Assembly: GCF_007741495.1 (NCBI RefSeq)
Contig: NZ_CP036262.1
Span: 3,534,001-3,598,000, forward strand
Length of the DNA stretch: 64,000 nucleotides
Source: Roseimaritima multifibrata
Lineage (GTDB): Bacteria; Planctomycetota; Planctomycetia; Pirellulales; Pirellulaceae
Reading direction: 5' to 3'
Both the position numbers and the translations under genes were made by a program. Of the stretch, positions 1 to 7,872 are shown one piece after another; position 1 is the first letter of the stretch; every line of letters starts with the position of its first letter. The notes beneath the pieces are model-generated. The model did not search any database, was not told where the DNA came from, and worked only from the letters and a program-made list of their open reading frames with translations.

Positions 1-782
1 GCCAGTAGAACCTTGATCAGGTCATCGGCGTGAGCGATCCCGCCACTGGCGGCAAGGGCCATCGCTGGGCAAAACCCGTGAACCTGCATCAAACTTTCGA
101 TCGAATCCGTTCCGACACCCGCGCGTGAAAGTTTCCATTTGGATGACAGTTTGAAACTATCCAGACAGATATCGACTGCGGGCGAACGGCCGTACAGCAC
201 AAGACCTTGAGCGCCGGATAAAAGTTGTGCAGCCAGATGTGGAATGCTGGTGAAGTTCCGGTCTAGTTTGACAAAGAGGGGGATCGTTATCGCCGCATCG
301 ATATCCCGTACAGCATCCAAAACCGTTGTTTCAATCTCAGCGGCACTCTTGTACTCACTCGCAATCGAATGATGGATGTTCAGTTCAATCGCTGCCACTC
401 CAACCTCTTGAAGTTCACCAGCAAAATCGGTCCAGCCCCCAGCGGTAAATCCGTTTAGGCTAGCGATGACAGGGATGGTACGTGTCGCCGTCGCACGATT
501 GACCATCGCAAGGTAGGTGTCGGCATCAGGAACAGCCCAGTTCGAATGACTGTGTTTCGAGCGTTCAAGCAGACGTTGTTCCTGCCCCGAGATCGAGTGA
601 CCGTTTTTTTGGCTCCACAAGATCACCTGTTCCTCGAATAGCGAGGGGAATACGATCGCCCCGGCTCCAGCTGACTGAAGGGTGACACGGACCGCTTCCT
701 GCATCGTCATGGGGCATGCGCCAACGATGATGGGGGTGGCAAGATGCAGTCCGCCGTAATTGGTTTCTAGACTCATGGACAT
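1..782 (-). CDS. dihydroorotate dehydrogenase-like flavoprotein, 3' end cut by window edge
   Basis: About 260 residues are visible; the C-terminus lies off the left edge. The N-terminus reads MSMSLETNYGGLHL followed by TPIIVGACPMT, which is the opening strand of the FMN-binding TIM barrel in PyrD-like proteins. Further strands ending in VIASLNG, IELNIHH, PLFVKLDRN and LVLYGR fit the family. Family knowledge: such DHODH-like proteins often sit with redox or fermentation genes rather than pyrimidine genes, so a true pyrimidine role is not assumed. A second in-frame ATG two codons downstream (776) is equally possible. It starts 47 bp after the phosphotransferase/kinase gene on the same strand, so it is probably the third gene of the Usp operon driven from the sigma-54 site near 3530. 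Confidence 0.8.
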   Translation of the reverse strand, partial: MSMSLETNYGGLHLATPIIVGACPMTMQEAVRVTLQSAGAGAIVFPSLFEEQVILWSQKNGHSISGQEQRLLERSKHSHSNWAVPDADTYLAMVNRATATRTIPVIASLNGFTAGGWTDFAGELQEVGVAAIELNIHHSIASEYKSAAEIETTVLDAVRDIDAAITIPLFVKLDRNFTSIPHLAAQLLSGAQGLVLYGRSPAVDICLDSFKLSSKWKLSRAGVGTDSIESLMQVHGFCPAMALAASGGIAHADDLIKVLL

Positions 783-829
783 GATAGGTTCCAAAGATAT
801 AGAGATTCAGAAAAGCTGTTTCAATTGTT

Positions 830-2389
830 TCAAAGGGTTTCCACCGTTTGAATTCGGTCGGGAATGTCCACAACGAATTCGCGTTCGGCGCCGGTGATCG
901 GCTCGTTCGTGGCCAATTGATGATTCAATGCTTCCAAGTCAGCATCGGAAGCGTCTGAATTTTTTGCCAGCCGATCGACAACCCTTTGCCGGAGCGTTTG
1001 AATATCTGCGTGGCATTCGAGGATCGCAAACGACACGCCCTCCTGCTCGGCAGTCTGTCGGAACCGTTCTCGTTCCCGCTGCTTCAGAAACGTTGCATCG
1101 ACAATAACGCTATAGCCTGCTTTGAGAATCTGTGAAGCCTGCGTTCGCAATCGTTCGTAAAGCTCGCGATTGGTGGCCTCGCTATAGAGAAGTTCTTTTT
1201 GGCTTTCGGTCGGCCGTTCGGTCGGTTTTAAACCAAAGTGCCGCTTCCGTTCGATATCGCTGCGCAGGCGAATCGCTTCACGCCGTTGGACAACCGATTC
1301 GCTGATCGTGGTTTTGCCACTTCCACTCAGCCCATGGGTGATCCATAGTCCAGGAGCTTGCCGCAGGGTGAACCGATAGGCCAGATCGACGTGCTTTCGG
1401 CAATCTTCTTTTGCCAACCGCTTTTCCTCGTCCGTCGCCCCTTGGTTCGAGCTCCGGATGGACGCGACCAGGGCGCGAACGATCGATCGGTAACATAGGT
1501 ACCAGCGGAGAAGTACGATCGATGAGTAATCACCGGTATGTTCAAAATAGGCATTGATAAAGCTGCGCGAAAGATCGAGGTGCCCTCGTGCGGCTAGGTC
1601 CATCGCGGTGAACGCGGAATCGCTCATGACATCGATGCAGCGAAGGCGTTTGTTAAATTCGATCCCATCAAACGGAATTAGGCGGCCGTTCCAATTCACC
1701 ACGTTTTGAAGATGCAAATCGCCGTGACATTCCCGGATGAAATGGTCTTCGGTTCGCGTTCGGAAGGCACTCGCGTGTTCACGTTGGAAGTCTTGCGACC
1801 AAGTACGAATCACTCGAAGTGTAGAGGCGGTTGTAGCGTCGCCCACTGGCTCAAGGGTTTGTAGAATCTCCGCCAAGTTCTGGGTGACAAAATCAGCCCA
1901 TCCTGCAGCGAATTCACCTTCGCAAATTTCTGCGGTCGAATGAAAATCAGCGATGGTCGCTGCAAGTTGAGAAATCTGTTCGGTCGTTACTTTGCCAGTT
2001 TCAATTCGTTCACTCAGCAGAGCTTCCTTTGGGAATCGACGCATTTTGACGGCATATTCGACAGGTTCGCCGTCGCCACCAATTTTAAGCCGGTTGTCGA
2101 CCAAGCAGATGGGAACGACGTCCATATACAGTTCGGGGGCATACCGCCGATCAAGCCGCAATTCTTCTTCACACAGCGTTTTACGTTTGGCAAGCGTGGT
2201 GTAGTCAAGGAAACTGGTCTTGATGGTCTTCTTGACTTTGTACGCATAATCGCCCGCGAGAAACACTATCGAGATGTGCGTTTCATGGACTTCGATCGGT
2301 TGGTCAACCGGATGGGGATACGCGTCGTCGCTTTGCAGGTCCTGAAGCAGTCGAGTGCGACTGGATTGGCTGGAAGTTTCGCTTGGCAT
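830..2389 (-). CDS. bifunctional aminoglycoside-phosphotransferase-like / P-loop kinase protein
   Basis: The 519-residue protein has two parts. Residues 1-320 look like a phosphotransferase: the catalytic loop is HGDLH at 222-226, followed by IPFDGIEF around 238-245 in the position of the metal-binding Asp. Residues 345-519 form a small P-loop kinase with Walker A GLSGSGKT at 353-360, then DIERKRHFGL and VIVDATFLK segments as in COG0645-type kinases. This fusion is a known family (COG2187 plus COG0645), usually annotated only as an AAA-family ATPase; its substrate is not known. It lies 200 bp after the Usp gene and 47 bp before the DHODH-like gene, on the same strand, which suggests a stress operon. 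Start is ATG at 2389; no strong ribosome binding site is seen. Confidence 0.85.
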   Translation of the reverse strand: MPSETSSQSSRTRLLQDLQSDDAYPHPVDQPIEVHETHISIVFLAGDYAYKVKKTIKTSFLDYTTLAKRKTLCEEELRLDRRYAPELYMDVVPICLVDNRLKIGGDGEPVEYAVKMRRFPKEALLSERIETGKVTTEQISQLAATIADFHSTAEICEGEFAAGWADFVTQNLAEILQTLEPVGDATTASTLRVIRTWSQDFQREHASAFRTRTEDHFIRECHGDLHLQNVVNWNGRLIPFDGIEFNKRLRCIDVMSDSAFTAMDLAARGHLDLSRSFINAYFEHTGDYSSIVLLRWYLCYRSIVRALVASIRSSNQGATDEEKRLAKEDCRKHVDLAYRFTLRQAPGLWITHGLSGSGKTTISESVVQRREAIRLRSDIERKRHFGLKPTERPTESQKELLYSEATNRELYERLRTQASQILKAGYSVIVDATFLKQRERERFRQTAEQEGVSFAILECHADIQTLRQRVVDRLAKNSDASDADLEALNHQLATNEPITGAEREFVVDIPDRIQTVETL

Positions 2390-2485
2390 GGTACGACGAC
2401 GGATGTTTGTGGGATGTCAGCTAGTCGTTCGCTGATGGGGGAAGTATGTCGATGGCGAGTGATCTCCTTCGATGAATGTTGCGAC

Positions 2486-2511
2486 CACTCACCTGCACGT
2501 GAAGGTGAGTG
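2486..2511. repeat. perfect 9-bp inverted repeat between Usp and kinase genes
   Basis: CACTCACCT and AGGTGAGTG flank an 8-base loop that contains the palindrome CACGTG. It lies in the 200-bp gap inside the presumed minus-strand operon. There is no T-run on the minus strand after it, so it is not a standard terminator. It could be an mRNA processing or attenuation hairpin, or a protein-binding site. Confidence 0.4.
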
Positions 2512-2589
2512 AACGCTGTTAAGTTTCCTCGATCAGGCATCACTCCAGTCGACTTGCTGTCGTGATCCTTCGTGAGGCCGCCGTCGTCG

Positions 2590-3489
2590 TTACTCAGAAG
2601 CGACCTCTTTTGCTTCACTGTTCTTTTGAACGCCATGAATCGCTCGGTTTCGAGTGATCCACACGCCAGAGGGAGCGTGTCGAAGGACATACCGGGTCAT
2701 GCTGCCCATCAGCACACGGCCAAGGCGAGTCCGGGGCGTTTCGCCAACAACGAAGATGTCAATTTTTTCGTCTTCGGCATACTGAACCAATGCCTCTCCG
2801 AAGTGATCGCTTTCCAGGTGCACGCCTGTCGCATTCGGAGCGACCGATCGAATCTGATCGGCGGCGTTCTTAATCATCTGGTCGGACAATTTTAAGTAGT
2901 CCGCGTCAAAAAATCCGAAGCGAAAGGAGACGTTGACGATGCGTACGTCCGGTTCTTTTCCCCAAGAGAATTCGCTGAATTCTTCGATCGCCGCTTGGGC
3001 AGCGCCCGATTCTTCGTATCCGATCGCGATTCGAATCGGCTGGCCCTTGGTGATTGCTTCGGTGGGGCGAACGACCAGAACGCTGCAGGGGGCGTGCGTT
3101 GCCACATAGTCGCTGGTGCTACCGAGCAAAATGCGATTGACCGCCGATTTCCCCTTTGCTCCTAGAACGACCAGTTCCGCGTCGATATCTCGAGCGACAG
3201 CGACGATAGCTTCTCCTGGATGCCCCTCGCGAATGACATGATTCAGCGTGACGTTAGCGCCTGCATACAGTTTTTTGATCCATTCAAATTCCTGCTCTGC
3301 CTGCTTCTCGTCCTGTTCAATACAGTTTCGTATCCAGTCCCCGGTCAAGTAGGTCTGGTTGGTTACGGGGAGGTACAGTGCCGAAACCACTGTGATCTCC
3401 ACCTTTTCATCGTGCGGTAAGGACGCAAAAAACTTGGCCGATTGCCTAGCGTGTACCGAACCGTCGGTTGCAAGCAGTATCTTTTTCAT
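2590..3489 (-). CDS. universal stress protein, tandem UspA domains
   Basis: The 299-residue protein carries two Usp domains, about residues 1-145 and 150-285. The first begins MKKILLATDGS and has the ATP-binding pattern GAKGKSAVNRILLGSTS. The second has GETPRTRLGRVLMGSMT, in which the first loop is less canonical. Family knowledge: tandem UspA proteins bind ATP and respond to starvation, hypoxia or redox stress in the cytoplasm. The start at 3489 is firm because AGGAGA lies six bases upstream. A near-perfect sigma-54 promoter sequence lies 33-48 bp upstream of the start, which ties this gene to the NtrC-type regulator next door. It appears to lead an operon with the kinase and DHODH-like genes downstream. 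Confidence 0.93.
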   Translation of the reverse strand: MKKILLATDGSVHARQSAKFFASLPHDEKVEITVVSALYLPVTNQTYLTGDWIRNCIEQDEKQAEQEFEWIKKLYAGANVTLNHVIREGHPGEAIVAVARDIDAELVVLGAKGKSAVNRILLGSTSDYVATHAPCSVLVVRPTEAITKGQPIRIAIGYEESGAAQAAIEEFSEFSWGKEPDVRIVNVSFRFGFFDADYLKLSDQMIKNAADQIRSVAPNATGVHLESDHFGEALVQYAEDEKIDIFVVGETPRTRLGRVLMGSMTRYVLRHAPSGVWITRNRAIHGVQKNSEAKEVASE

Positions 3490-3521
3490 CAGGCTCTCCT
3501 TGGTGTTACGCCTTCTTTAGA

Positions 3522-3537
3522 GCAAGCCGAGTGCCAA
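3522..3537 (-). promoter_or_regulatory. predicted sigma-54 (-24/-12) promoter of the Usp operon
   Basis: Read on the minus strand the site is TTGGCACTCGGCTTGC. It matches the sigma-54 consensus TGGCAC-N5-TTGC exactly, with ten bases between the invariant GG and GC. The implied start point is near 3511, giving a 22-base leader with a strong AGGAGA ribosome site. The gene for an NtrC-type activator lies just upstream (3936-5387). Binding itself is inferred. Confidence 0.75.
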
Positions 3538-3543
3538 CCGTCT

Positions 3544-3557
3544 AAATCGATCGATTT
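3544..3557. promoter_or_regulatory. 14-bp perfect palindrome next to the sigma-54 promoter
   Basis: AAATCGATCGATTT begins seven bases upstream of the -24 element. It could be an operator, but NtrC-type enhancers normally lie 80-200 bp away, so the function is only a guess. Confidence 0.3.
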
Positions 3558-3766
3558 CGTCAGAAAACAATCATTTGTGTGCCGATAAGCGCGCTCGTGC
3601 CCATGGGCTCAACGGAGTCGTGCCACTCCCGCGGCGTTTCGAAGTTGCGACGTTTCAAGCCAGGCGTCTTAGGGCTTTGCGCTTACGCTGCATCGTCTGT
3701 CGGGACGTGAGATTTATTCGTGACGGTTTCTCAGTGGGTTTGACGCTGTGCGGTCGTGCATCAAAA

Positions 3767-3835
3767 AATCCCAACGCGCTGCGTAAGCGAGGGATTGCAG
3801 ACCCTAATCCCTCGCGTGCGCCGCGGGTTGGGATT
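3767..3835. repeat. dispersed palindromic repeat, family A (copy 1)
   Basis: Two 30-base arms, 3767-3796 and 3806-3835, are inverted copies differing at a few positions. The outer ends read AATCCCAACGCG and GCGGGTTGGGATT, the inner ends GCGAGGGATT and AATCCCTCGC. A second copy with the same arms is at 63544-63618. The rest of the 3538-3935 gap shows no credible gene. Confidence 0.75.
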
Positions 3836-3935
3836 TCTACAGCCTGAGGCCTCGGAGAGGATCCCCTACGTTGCATCCCGTTAGACTAGTAGGGCTTCAT
3901 TACCGTTGTCTCTGCGGTGTCCTCAAGCGGACGCA

Positions 3936-5387
3936 TCAGTCGAGGACGGAGGTGGTCACCGATTCCGGTTGCTTGTCGGCGTCTTCGCTAAAACGTTCCA
4001 GCAGGCGATAGAGTTTGCGACGGTGGATTCCCAGTTTTCTGGCGGCACTCGCTTTGTTCCCGTTCTCTTTTTTAAGCACTTCCAGCACATGCACGCGAGC
4101 GACATCGTCTAAATGGAATTCGGGTTCGCCCAGAACCACTTGCTTTTCCAGCGAGGGCGTTTCCGGCGAATTTTCTTTGACGTATAGCGATGTCGGGGGA
4201 GAGGGAAGTGTATGAGATACACCATTGGTAAAATCGATGATCTGGGCGGGAAGATCGTCTAGCGTGATTTCGTGATTGTCCGCGAGGATGGTCGCACGCT
4301 GAACGATGTTGATCAGCTGACGAATGTTGCCAGGCCAAGGGTAGCGGTTGAGGACGGTCCGTACGTTTGCTTCCACGTGCCAGGGCTTGGGAAGGTAGTG
4401 ATCGATCAATCGGTCGATATCTCCTTCCCGTTCGCGTAGCGGGGGAAGGACCAATGATAGGACATTGATTCGGTAATAAAGGTCTTCTCGGAAATTACCC
4501 GCCTGCACTTCGGCGGCTAAATCGCGGTTAGTTGCGGCGATCACGCGAACGCGAACCGTTCGTTCCCGATGGCAACCGACTCGTCGCATCGAACCATCTT
4601 CCAGAACACGCAACAGTTTCGGTTGTAACGCGAGTGGCAGTTCTCCAATTTCGTCGATGAAGATCGTTCCTCCGTCGGCGATTTCGAATAGGCCAGGCTT
4701 CTCGGCCGTCGCACCGGTGAAAGCTCCTTTTTGGTGGCCAAACAGTTCGCTTTCGACCAAGTTTTCTGGCAGGGCTGCACAGTTGATCGTGACGAACGGT
4801 TTGTCGCTTAACCGGCTTGCCTGCTGAATCGATCTGGCAACAACTTCTTTGCCGGTTCCGCTTTCCCCTTCGATCAGAACCGGTTTGTCTGTTGGTGCAA
4901 CCTTTTCGACCATCCGCATGACATCCTGCATCGCCTTTGATTCGCCGACCATCTGGGCCGCAGGGCGTTGCCGTGAAATCACCGCTTTTAATTGTTTGTT
5001 CTCTTTACGAAGTTCCTTCCGCTCGCGCGCCATCAAGCAAACGCTTTCAAGGTCGCCCAGTGAGCAGGGCTTGCTGAGGAAATCGCAGGCGCCAAGTTTC
5101 ATCGCTGACACTGCCGTTTCGATCGTTCCTTGACCGGTCAGCATGATGACTTCGATTTCAACGTTGTCTTGGTGGATCCGCTGTAGCAGCTCAAGTCCTG
5201 ACATTCCCGGCATGTTCATGTCGAAAACCCCAACGTCGAACGTTTTTTGGTCCAACTGCGTCAGCGCTTCAGCAGCATTCGACACTCCGGTAACCGAGTA
5301 GCCCTTTCGCTGCATCCAACGGGCGCATGAATCGCGAAAATCTTCCTCGTCCTCCACCAGCAAGATCTTCATCGGTGTTTCTGTCAT
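3936..5387 (-). CDS. NtrC-family sigma-54-dependent response regulator
   Basis: The protein is 483 residues when started at ATG 5387, which gives MTETPMKILLVEDEED; upstream in-frame codons encode low-complexity non-family sequence and are rejected. Residues 5-120 are a receiver domain with phosphoacceptor Asp56 in VFDMNMPGMSG and Lys106 in LSKP. Residues 145-390 are the AAA+ domain: Walker A GESGTGKE at 174-181, the sigma-54-contact loop GAFTGA at 221-226, and Walker B TIFIDE at 241-246. The C-terminus has a Fis-type helix-turn-helix (NKASAARKLGIHRRKLYRLL). It should hydrolyse ATP to open sigma-54 promoters. The two Usp genes of this island each carry such a promoter. The PAS kinase 291 bp upstream is the obvious partner. 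Confidence 0.95.
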   Translation of the reverse strand: MTETPMKILLVEDEEDFRDSCARWMQRKGYSVTGVSNAAEALTQLDQKTFDVGVFDMNMPGMSGLELLQRIHQDNVEIEVIMLTGQGTIETAVSAMKLGACDFLSKPCSLGDLESVCLMARERKELRKENKQLKAVISRQRPAAQMVGESKAMQDVMRMVEKVAPTDKPVLIEGESGTGKEVVARSIQQASRLSDKPFVTINCAALPENLVESELFGHQKGAFTGATAEKPGLFEIADGGTIFIDEIGELPLALQPKLLRVLEDGSMRRVGCHRERTVRVRVIAATNRDLAAEVQAGNFREDLYYRINVLSLVLPPLREREGDIDRLIDHYLPKPWHVEANVRTVLNRYPWPGNIRQLINIVQRATILADNHEITLDDLPAQIIDFTNGVSHTLPSPPTSLYVKENSPETPSLEKQVVLGEPEFHLDDVARVHVLEVLKKENGNKASAARKLGIHRRKLYRLLERFSEDADKQPESVTTSVLD

Positions 5388-5446
5388 TGCTATTTCTTTG
5401 AATCGGTGTCGGCTGCGGTGATACTTACGCCTGACTCGGGTACGCG

Positions 5447-5479
5447 AAACCTGTTCCATCCAAATTTCCAAACAGGTTT
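5447..5479. repeat. 8-bp inverted repeat in the leader of the NtrC-type gene
   Basis: AAACCTGT at 5447-5454 is mirrored by ACAGGTTT at 5472-5479. It lies 60-90 bp upstream of the regulator's start, where an autoregulatory binding site could be expected. No protein is known to bind it. Confidence 0.3.
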
Positions 5480-5678
5480 TTCCTTGCTTGGAAGTGGAAT
5501 AACCCAACGTTTTGCAACGGATTAACGGATGAGTTGTTCTGGGACACAGGATAGGGAAAACGGAACCTGCGTGCATTATGGCGCGCCTGTGCTAGGGTGC
5601 ACAGGCAATTGGCTTCCCGATCATGGAACCGGTTTGGCGAAGGATCCGCGTGCGGGTGTCTGTGCCCGGTCGCTTCCC

Positions 5679-6878
5679 CTAACGGTGTTCAAGATTCTTC
5701 GGGAGCACAATGTGAACGAGCGCGCCGCCATCCGGGTGATTGGTTGCGGAGAGCGTTCCTTGGTGGGTTTCCACGATGCGGCGACAGACGGCAAGTCCAA
5801 GGCCGCTACCTCGCGCCTTGGTCGAAAAGAATGGGGCGAACAGATGGGGTAAGATTGCTTCGCTGAATCCGGTTCCATGGTCTCGAGCGCTGATCTCGAT
5901 TGCATCTTTCTCGTGGAACGTAATTTTTTGGCAGGAGATGTCGATTTGAGCGCCGTCTGGGCTCGCTTGGATCCCGTTTTCCAAAATGGCCTGGAGGACT
6001 CGTTTGATTTTCGCAACGTCGACGTTTATTCGATCGCATGAAGCGTCACTTTTGATTACCAGCGTGTGTTTTGACGAGGAGGATTCGGTCAGCTCGTCAA
6101 AGGCGGTTTGGCAAAGTTGAGCAACGTTGATGTTGGGGGACAGTTTCAACGTGATCGGCGACGCGTAGCTCTTCACGTCTTCGTAATTTCTCAGCAGATC
6201 ATCCAGGGCTTCGCTAATGCGTCCCGTCAAGTTCAACGACGGAGAGTCCTGTGGCAGGTCCATTTCCAGCAGTTCCAGGCAGGCTCGAGCCCGTTGCAGG
6301 GCGTTGTTGGTTTCATGTGCTAGCCCCGAAGCCATCTCGCGGATGGCGGTCAGTCTTTCCGCCTGGATCACTTTTTTGTGTTCGGGATCGTCGGACAGCA
6401 GGCAAGAAACCTGGGTGAGAATCAGGTCGTCTGATGGCGTCGGCATCGATGCCATTTGAAAGCGAATAGGAAAAATGGATCCGTCTTGACGTTTTAGTTC
6501 CGTACACTTCCATTCGGGTAAAGGCTGAGCGTGCGAAGGAGACATTTTGCGCGCTTTGTGTGACAAATCGTCGGATTCGGACCATTCGGGAATCAACGTC
6601 TCGATCGACGTGCCGCGTAATTCGGCTTCGCGATAACCGAAACAGGATTCCGCCTGTTGGTTGATTAGTACGATTTTGCCTTGTGAATCCGTGACGACCA
6701 TGCCGGTCGGTAATGCGTCAATCAGCAAACGGGCTAGGCGAATCTGGTGAATGGTTTGTGCATTTAATTGCATGCTGAGTGTTTCATCTTGCGTGTGGTT
6801 GTATGCAAAGAATGACGTATCGCAATCGAAGTGCCGTTTCGAATTTTCCATGCAAAAAATTTGACCGCGATTGGGCAC
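5679..6878 (-). CDS. PAS-domain sensor histidine kinase
   Basis: A cytoplasmic kinase of up to 399 residues with no membrane segments. A PAS domain spans about residues 48-165 (DALPTGMVVTDSQGKIV). The phosphorylation site is GLAHETNNALQR with His188. The ATPase domain has ENGIQASPDGA (N box), DHGTGF (G1) and GSGLGLAVCRRIV (G2). The start is uncertain: 6878 is GTG, with in-frame ATGs at 6851 and 6773, and none has a good ribosome site; 6773 still keeps the whole PAS domain. It probably phosphorylates the NtrC-type regulator encoded downstream. Its unusual H box closely matches that of the hybrid kinase at 9049-10518. Confidence 0.88.
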   Translation of the reverse strand: MPNRGQIFCMENSKRHFDCDTSFFAYNHTQDETLSMQLNAQTIHQIRLARLLIDALPTGMVVTDSQGKIVLINQQAESCFGYREAELRGTSIETLIPEWSESDDLSHKARKMSPSHAQPLPEWKCTELKRQDGSIFPIRFQMASMPTPSDDLILTQVSCLLSDDPEHKKVIQAERLTAIREMASGLAHETNNALQRARACLELLEMDLPQDSPSLNLTGRISEALDDLLRNYEDVKSYASPITLKLSPNINVAQLCQTAFDELTESSSSKHTLVIKSDASCDRINVDVAKIKRVLQAILENGIQASPDGAQIDISCQKITFHEKDAIEISARDHGTGFSEAILPHLFAPFFSTKARGSGLGLAVCRRIVETHQGTLSATNHPDGGALVHIVLPKNLEHR

Positions 6879-7089
6879 GTCATTCGCACTCTCGCTTTTA
6901 ACGATTTGGACGCCCTACGCGAGCTAAGACGAAACACTGTTTTCGTAAATTGACGGTCCAGCCACAGAGGCCCGTAGGCAAAGCGTTTCCCGTAACGCGA
7001 AGGACCCGAATTGCCGCTCCCCCTCGGATGGATGCGGTCGGTTCGGTGTTCAGCTAGGCTCGCATCCTTACCACCCAAATGGAATCGTC

Positions 7090-7497
7090 ATGCCCGCCAC
7101 TCGAACCGTGGATGCCGAACCGATACCGACGCACTTTGGTGAATCATCGACCAACGATGGCCATGGGGGGGCGGTCATCGTACGACAGGCCGAAACACTC
7201 ATCGAGAGAGTTGAAAACGAGAAAGAGGGATACTTCCGAAAGGCGATCGCGGAATCCGGTTACCGTGATTTGCGAAATGTGCGAGCGCGAGTGATCTCGG
7301 GAGTCGTCCATCTTACTGGTTGCGTCAGCTCGTATTATCTAAAGCAAGTCGCCCAAGAAGCGATCCGGCCTTTGGCGATCGGATTGACCATCTGCAATCG
7401 ATTGACTGTCGGAAGAGTCGACCCTCCACATGCAATCAGTAGGCCCAATGGCTACCACGCCAGCTGCGGTTCTTTGTCGTTATTATCGGACCGATGA
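7090..7497 (+). CDS. BON-domain protein
   Basis: A 135-residue protein without a signal peptide. Residues 45-107 resemble a BON domain: two predicted helices, then VRARVISGVVHLTGCVSS, and a second helix ending ICNRLTV. BON domains are thought to bind lipids or ligands and often appear in osmotic-stress proteins. The gene stands alone, divergent from the PAS kinase and convergent with the receiver gene, inside the signalling island. Start is ATG 7090. The C-terminal 30 residues show nothing recognisable. Confidence 0.65.
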   Translation: MPATRTVDAEPIPTHFGESSTNDGHGGAVIVRQAETLIERVENEKEGYFRKAIAESGYRDLRNVRARVISGVVHLTGCVSSYYLKQVAQEAIRPLAIGLTICNRLTVGRVDPPHAISRPNGYHASCGSLSLLSDR

Positions 7498-7515
7498 TGG
7501 GGCCGATGGAGGGTA

Positions 7516-7872
7516 CTAGCTTTCGTCGACGAGGTGCAATAATTCATTCAGGTCGACCGGTTTGCACAGGACACGCACCACGCCAAGCCCCAGTGCTCGC
7601 TTGGCCCCTGTACTGCCCGCGTGGGCGGTGATCATGACCGAAACGATTGTGGGCTGGATCTTCTGTAGTTCGCCGTGCAAAGTTGTCCCGTCCATGCCAG
7701 GCATTTGGTGATCCAGCAGGACCATATCGTAGTGTTGGTCGCCTGCGAGTCGGAGTGCTTCTGGACCGTCGCAGGCGGTATCCGTGTGATGCCCCAAATC
7801 GTCCAAGATATCCTTGATGTTGACACGGATGTCGGCGTCATCGTCGACAACTAACACTCGTTTCTCAGCCAT
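7516..7872 (-). CDS. single-domain response regulator (CheY-like receiver)
   Basis: A 118-residue receiver with nothing else attached. Acidic pocket residues are DDD at 10-12, the phosphoacceptor is Asp54 in VLLDHQMPGMDG, Thr/Ala follow in MITAHAG, and Lys lies in LCKPVDL. The start at ATG 7872 is chosen because the preceding kinase gene ends there in an ATGGCTGA overlap; the longer in-frame version adds 31 unrelated residues. It has no DNA-binding output, so it probably relays phosphate or acts by protein contact. It is the third gene of the operon with the hybrid kinase and FixL-like kinase. Confidence 0.92.
   Translation of the reverse strand: MAEKRVLVVDDDADIRVNIKDILDDLGHHTDTACDGPEALRLAGDQHYDMVLLDHQMPGMDGTTLHGELQKIQPTIVSVMITAHAGSTGAKRALGLGVVRVLCKPVDLNELLHLVDES

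Noticed and set aside
3575-3876. Small proteins at the family A repeat
   Set aside because: Both strands are open only because of the palindrome; the peptides are repeat translations.
5388-5576. N-terminal extension of the NtrC-type regulator
   Set aside because: The added 63 residues do not belong to the receiver domain, which starts directly after ATG 5387.
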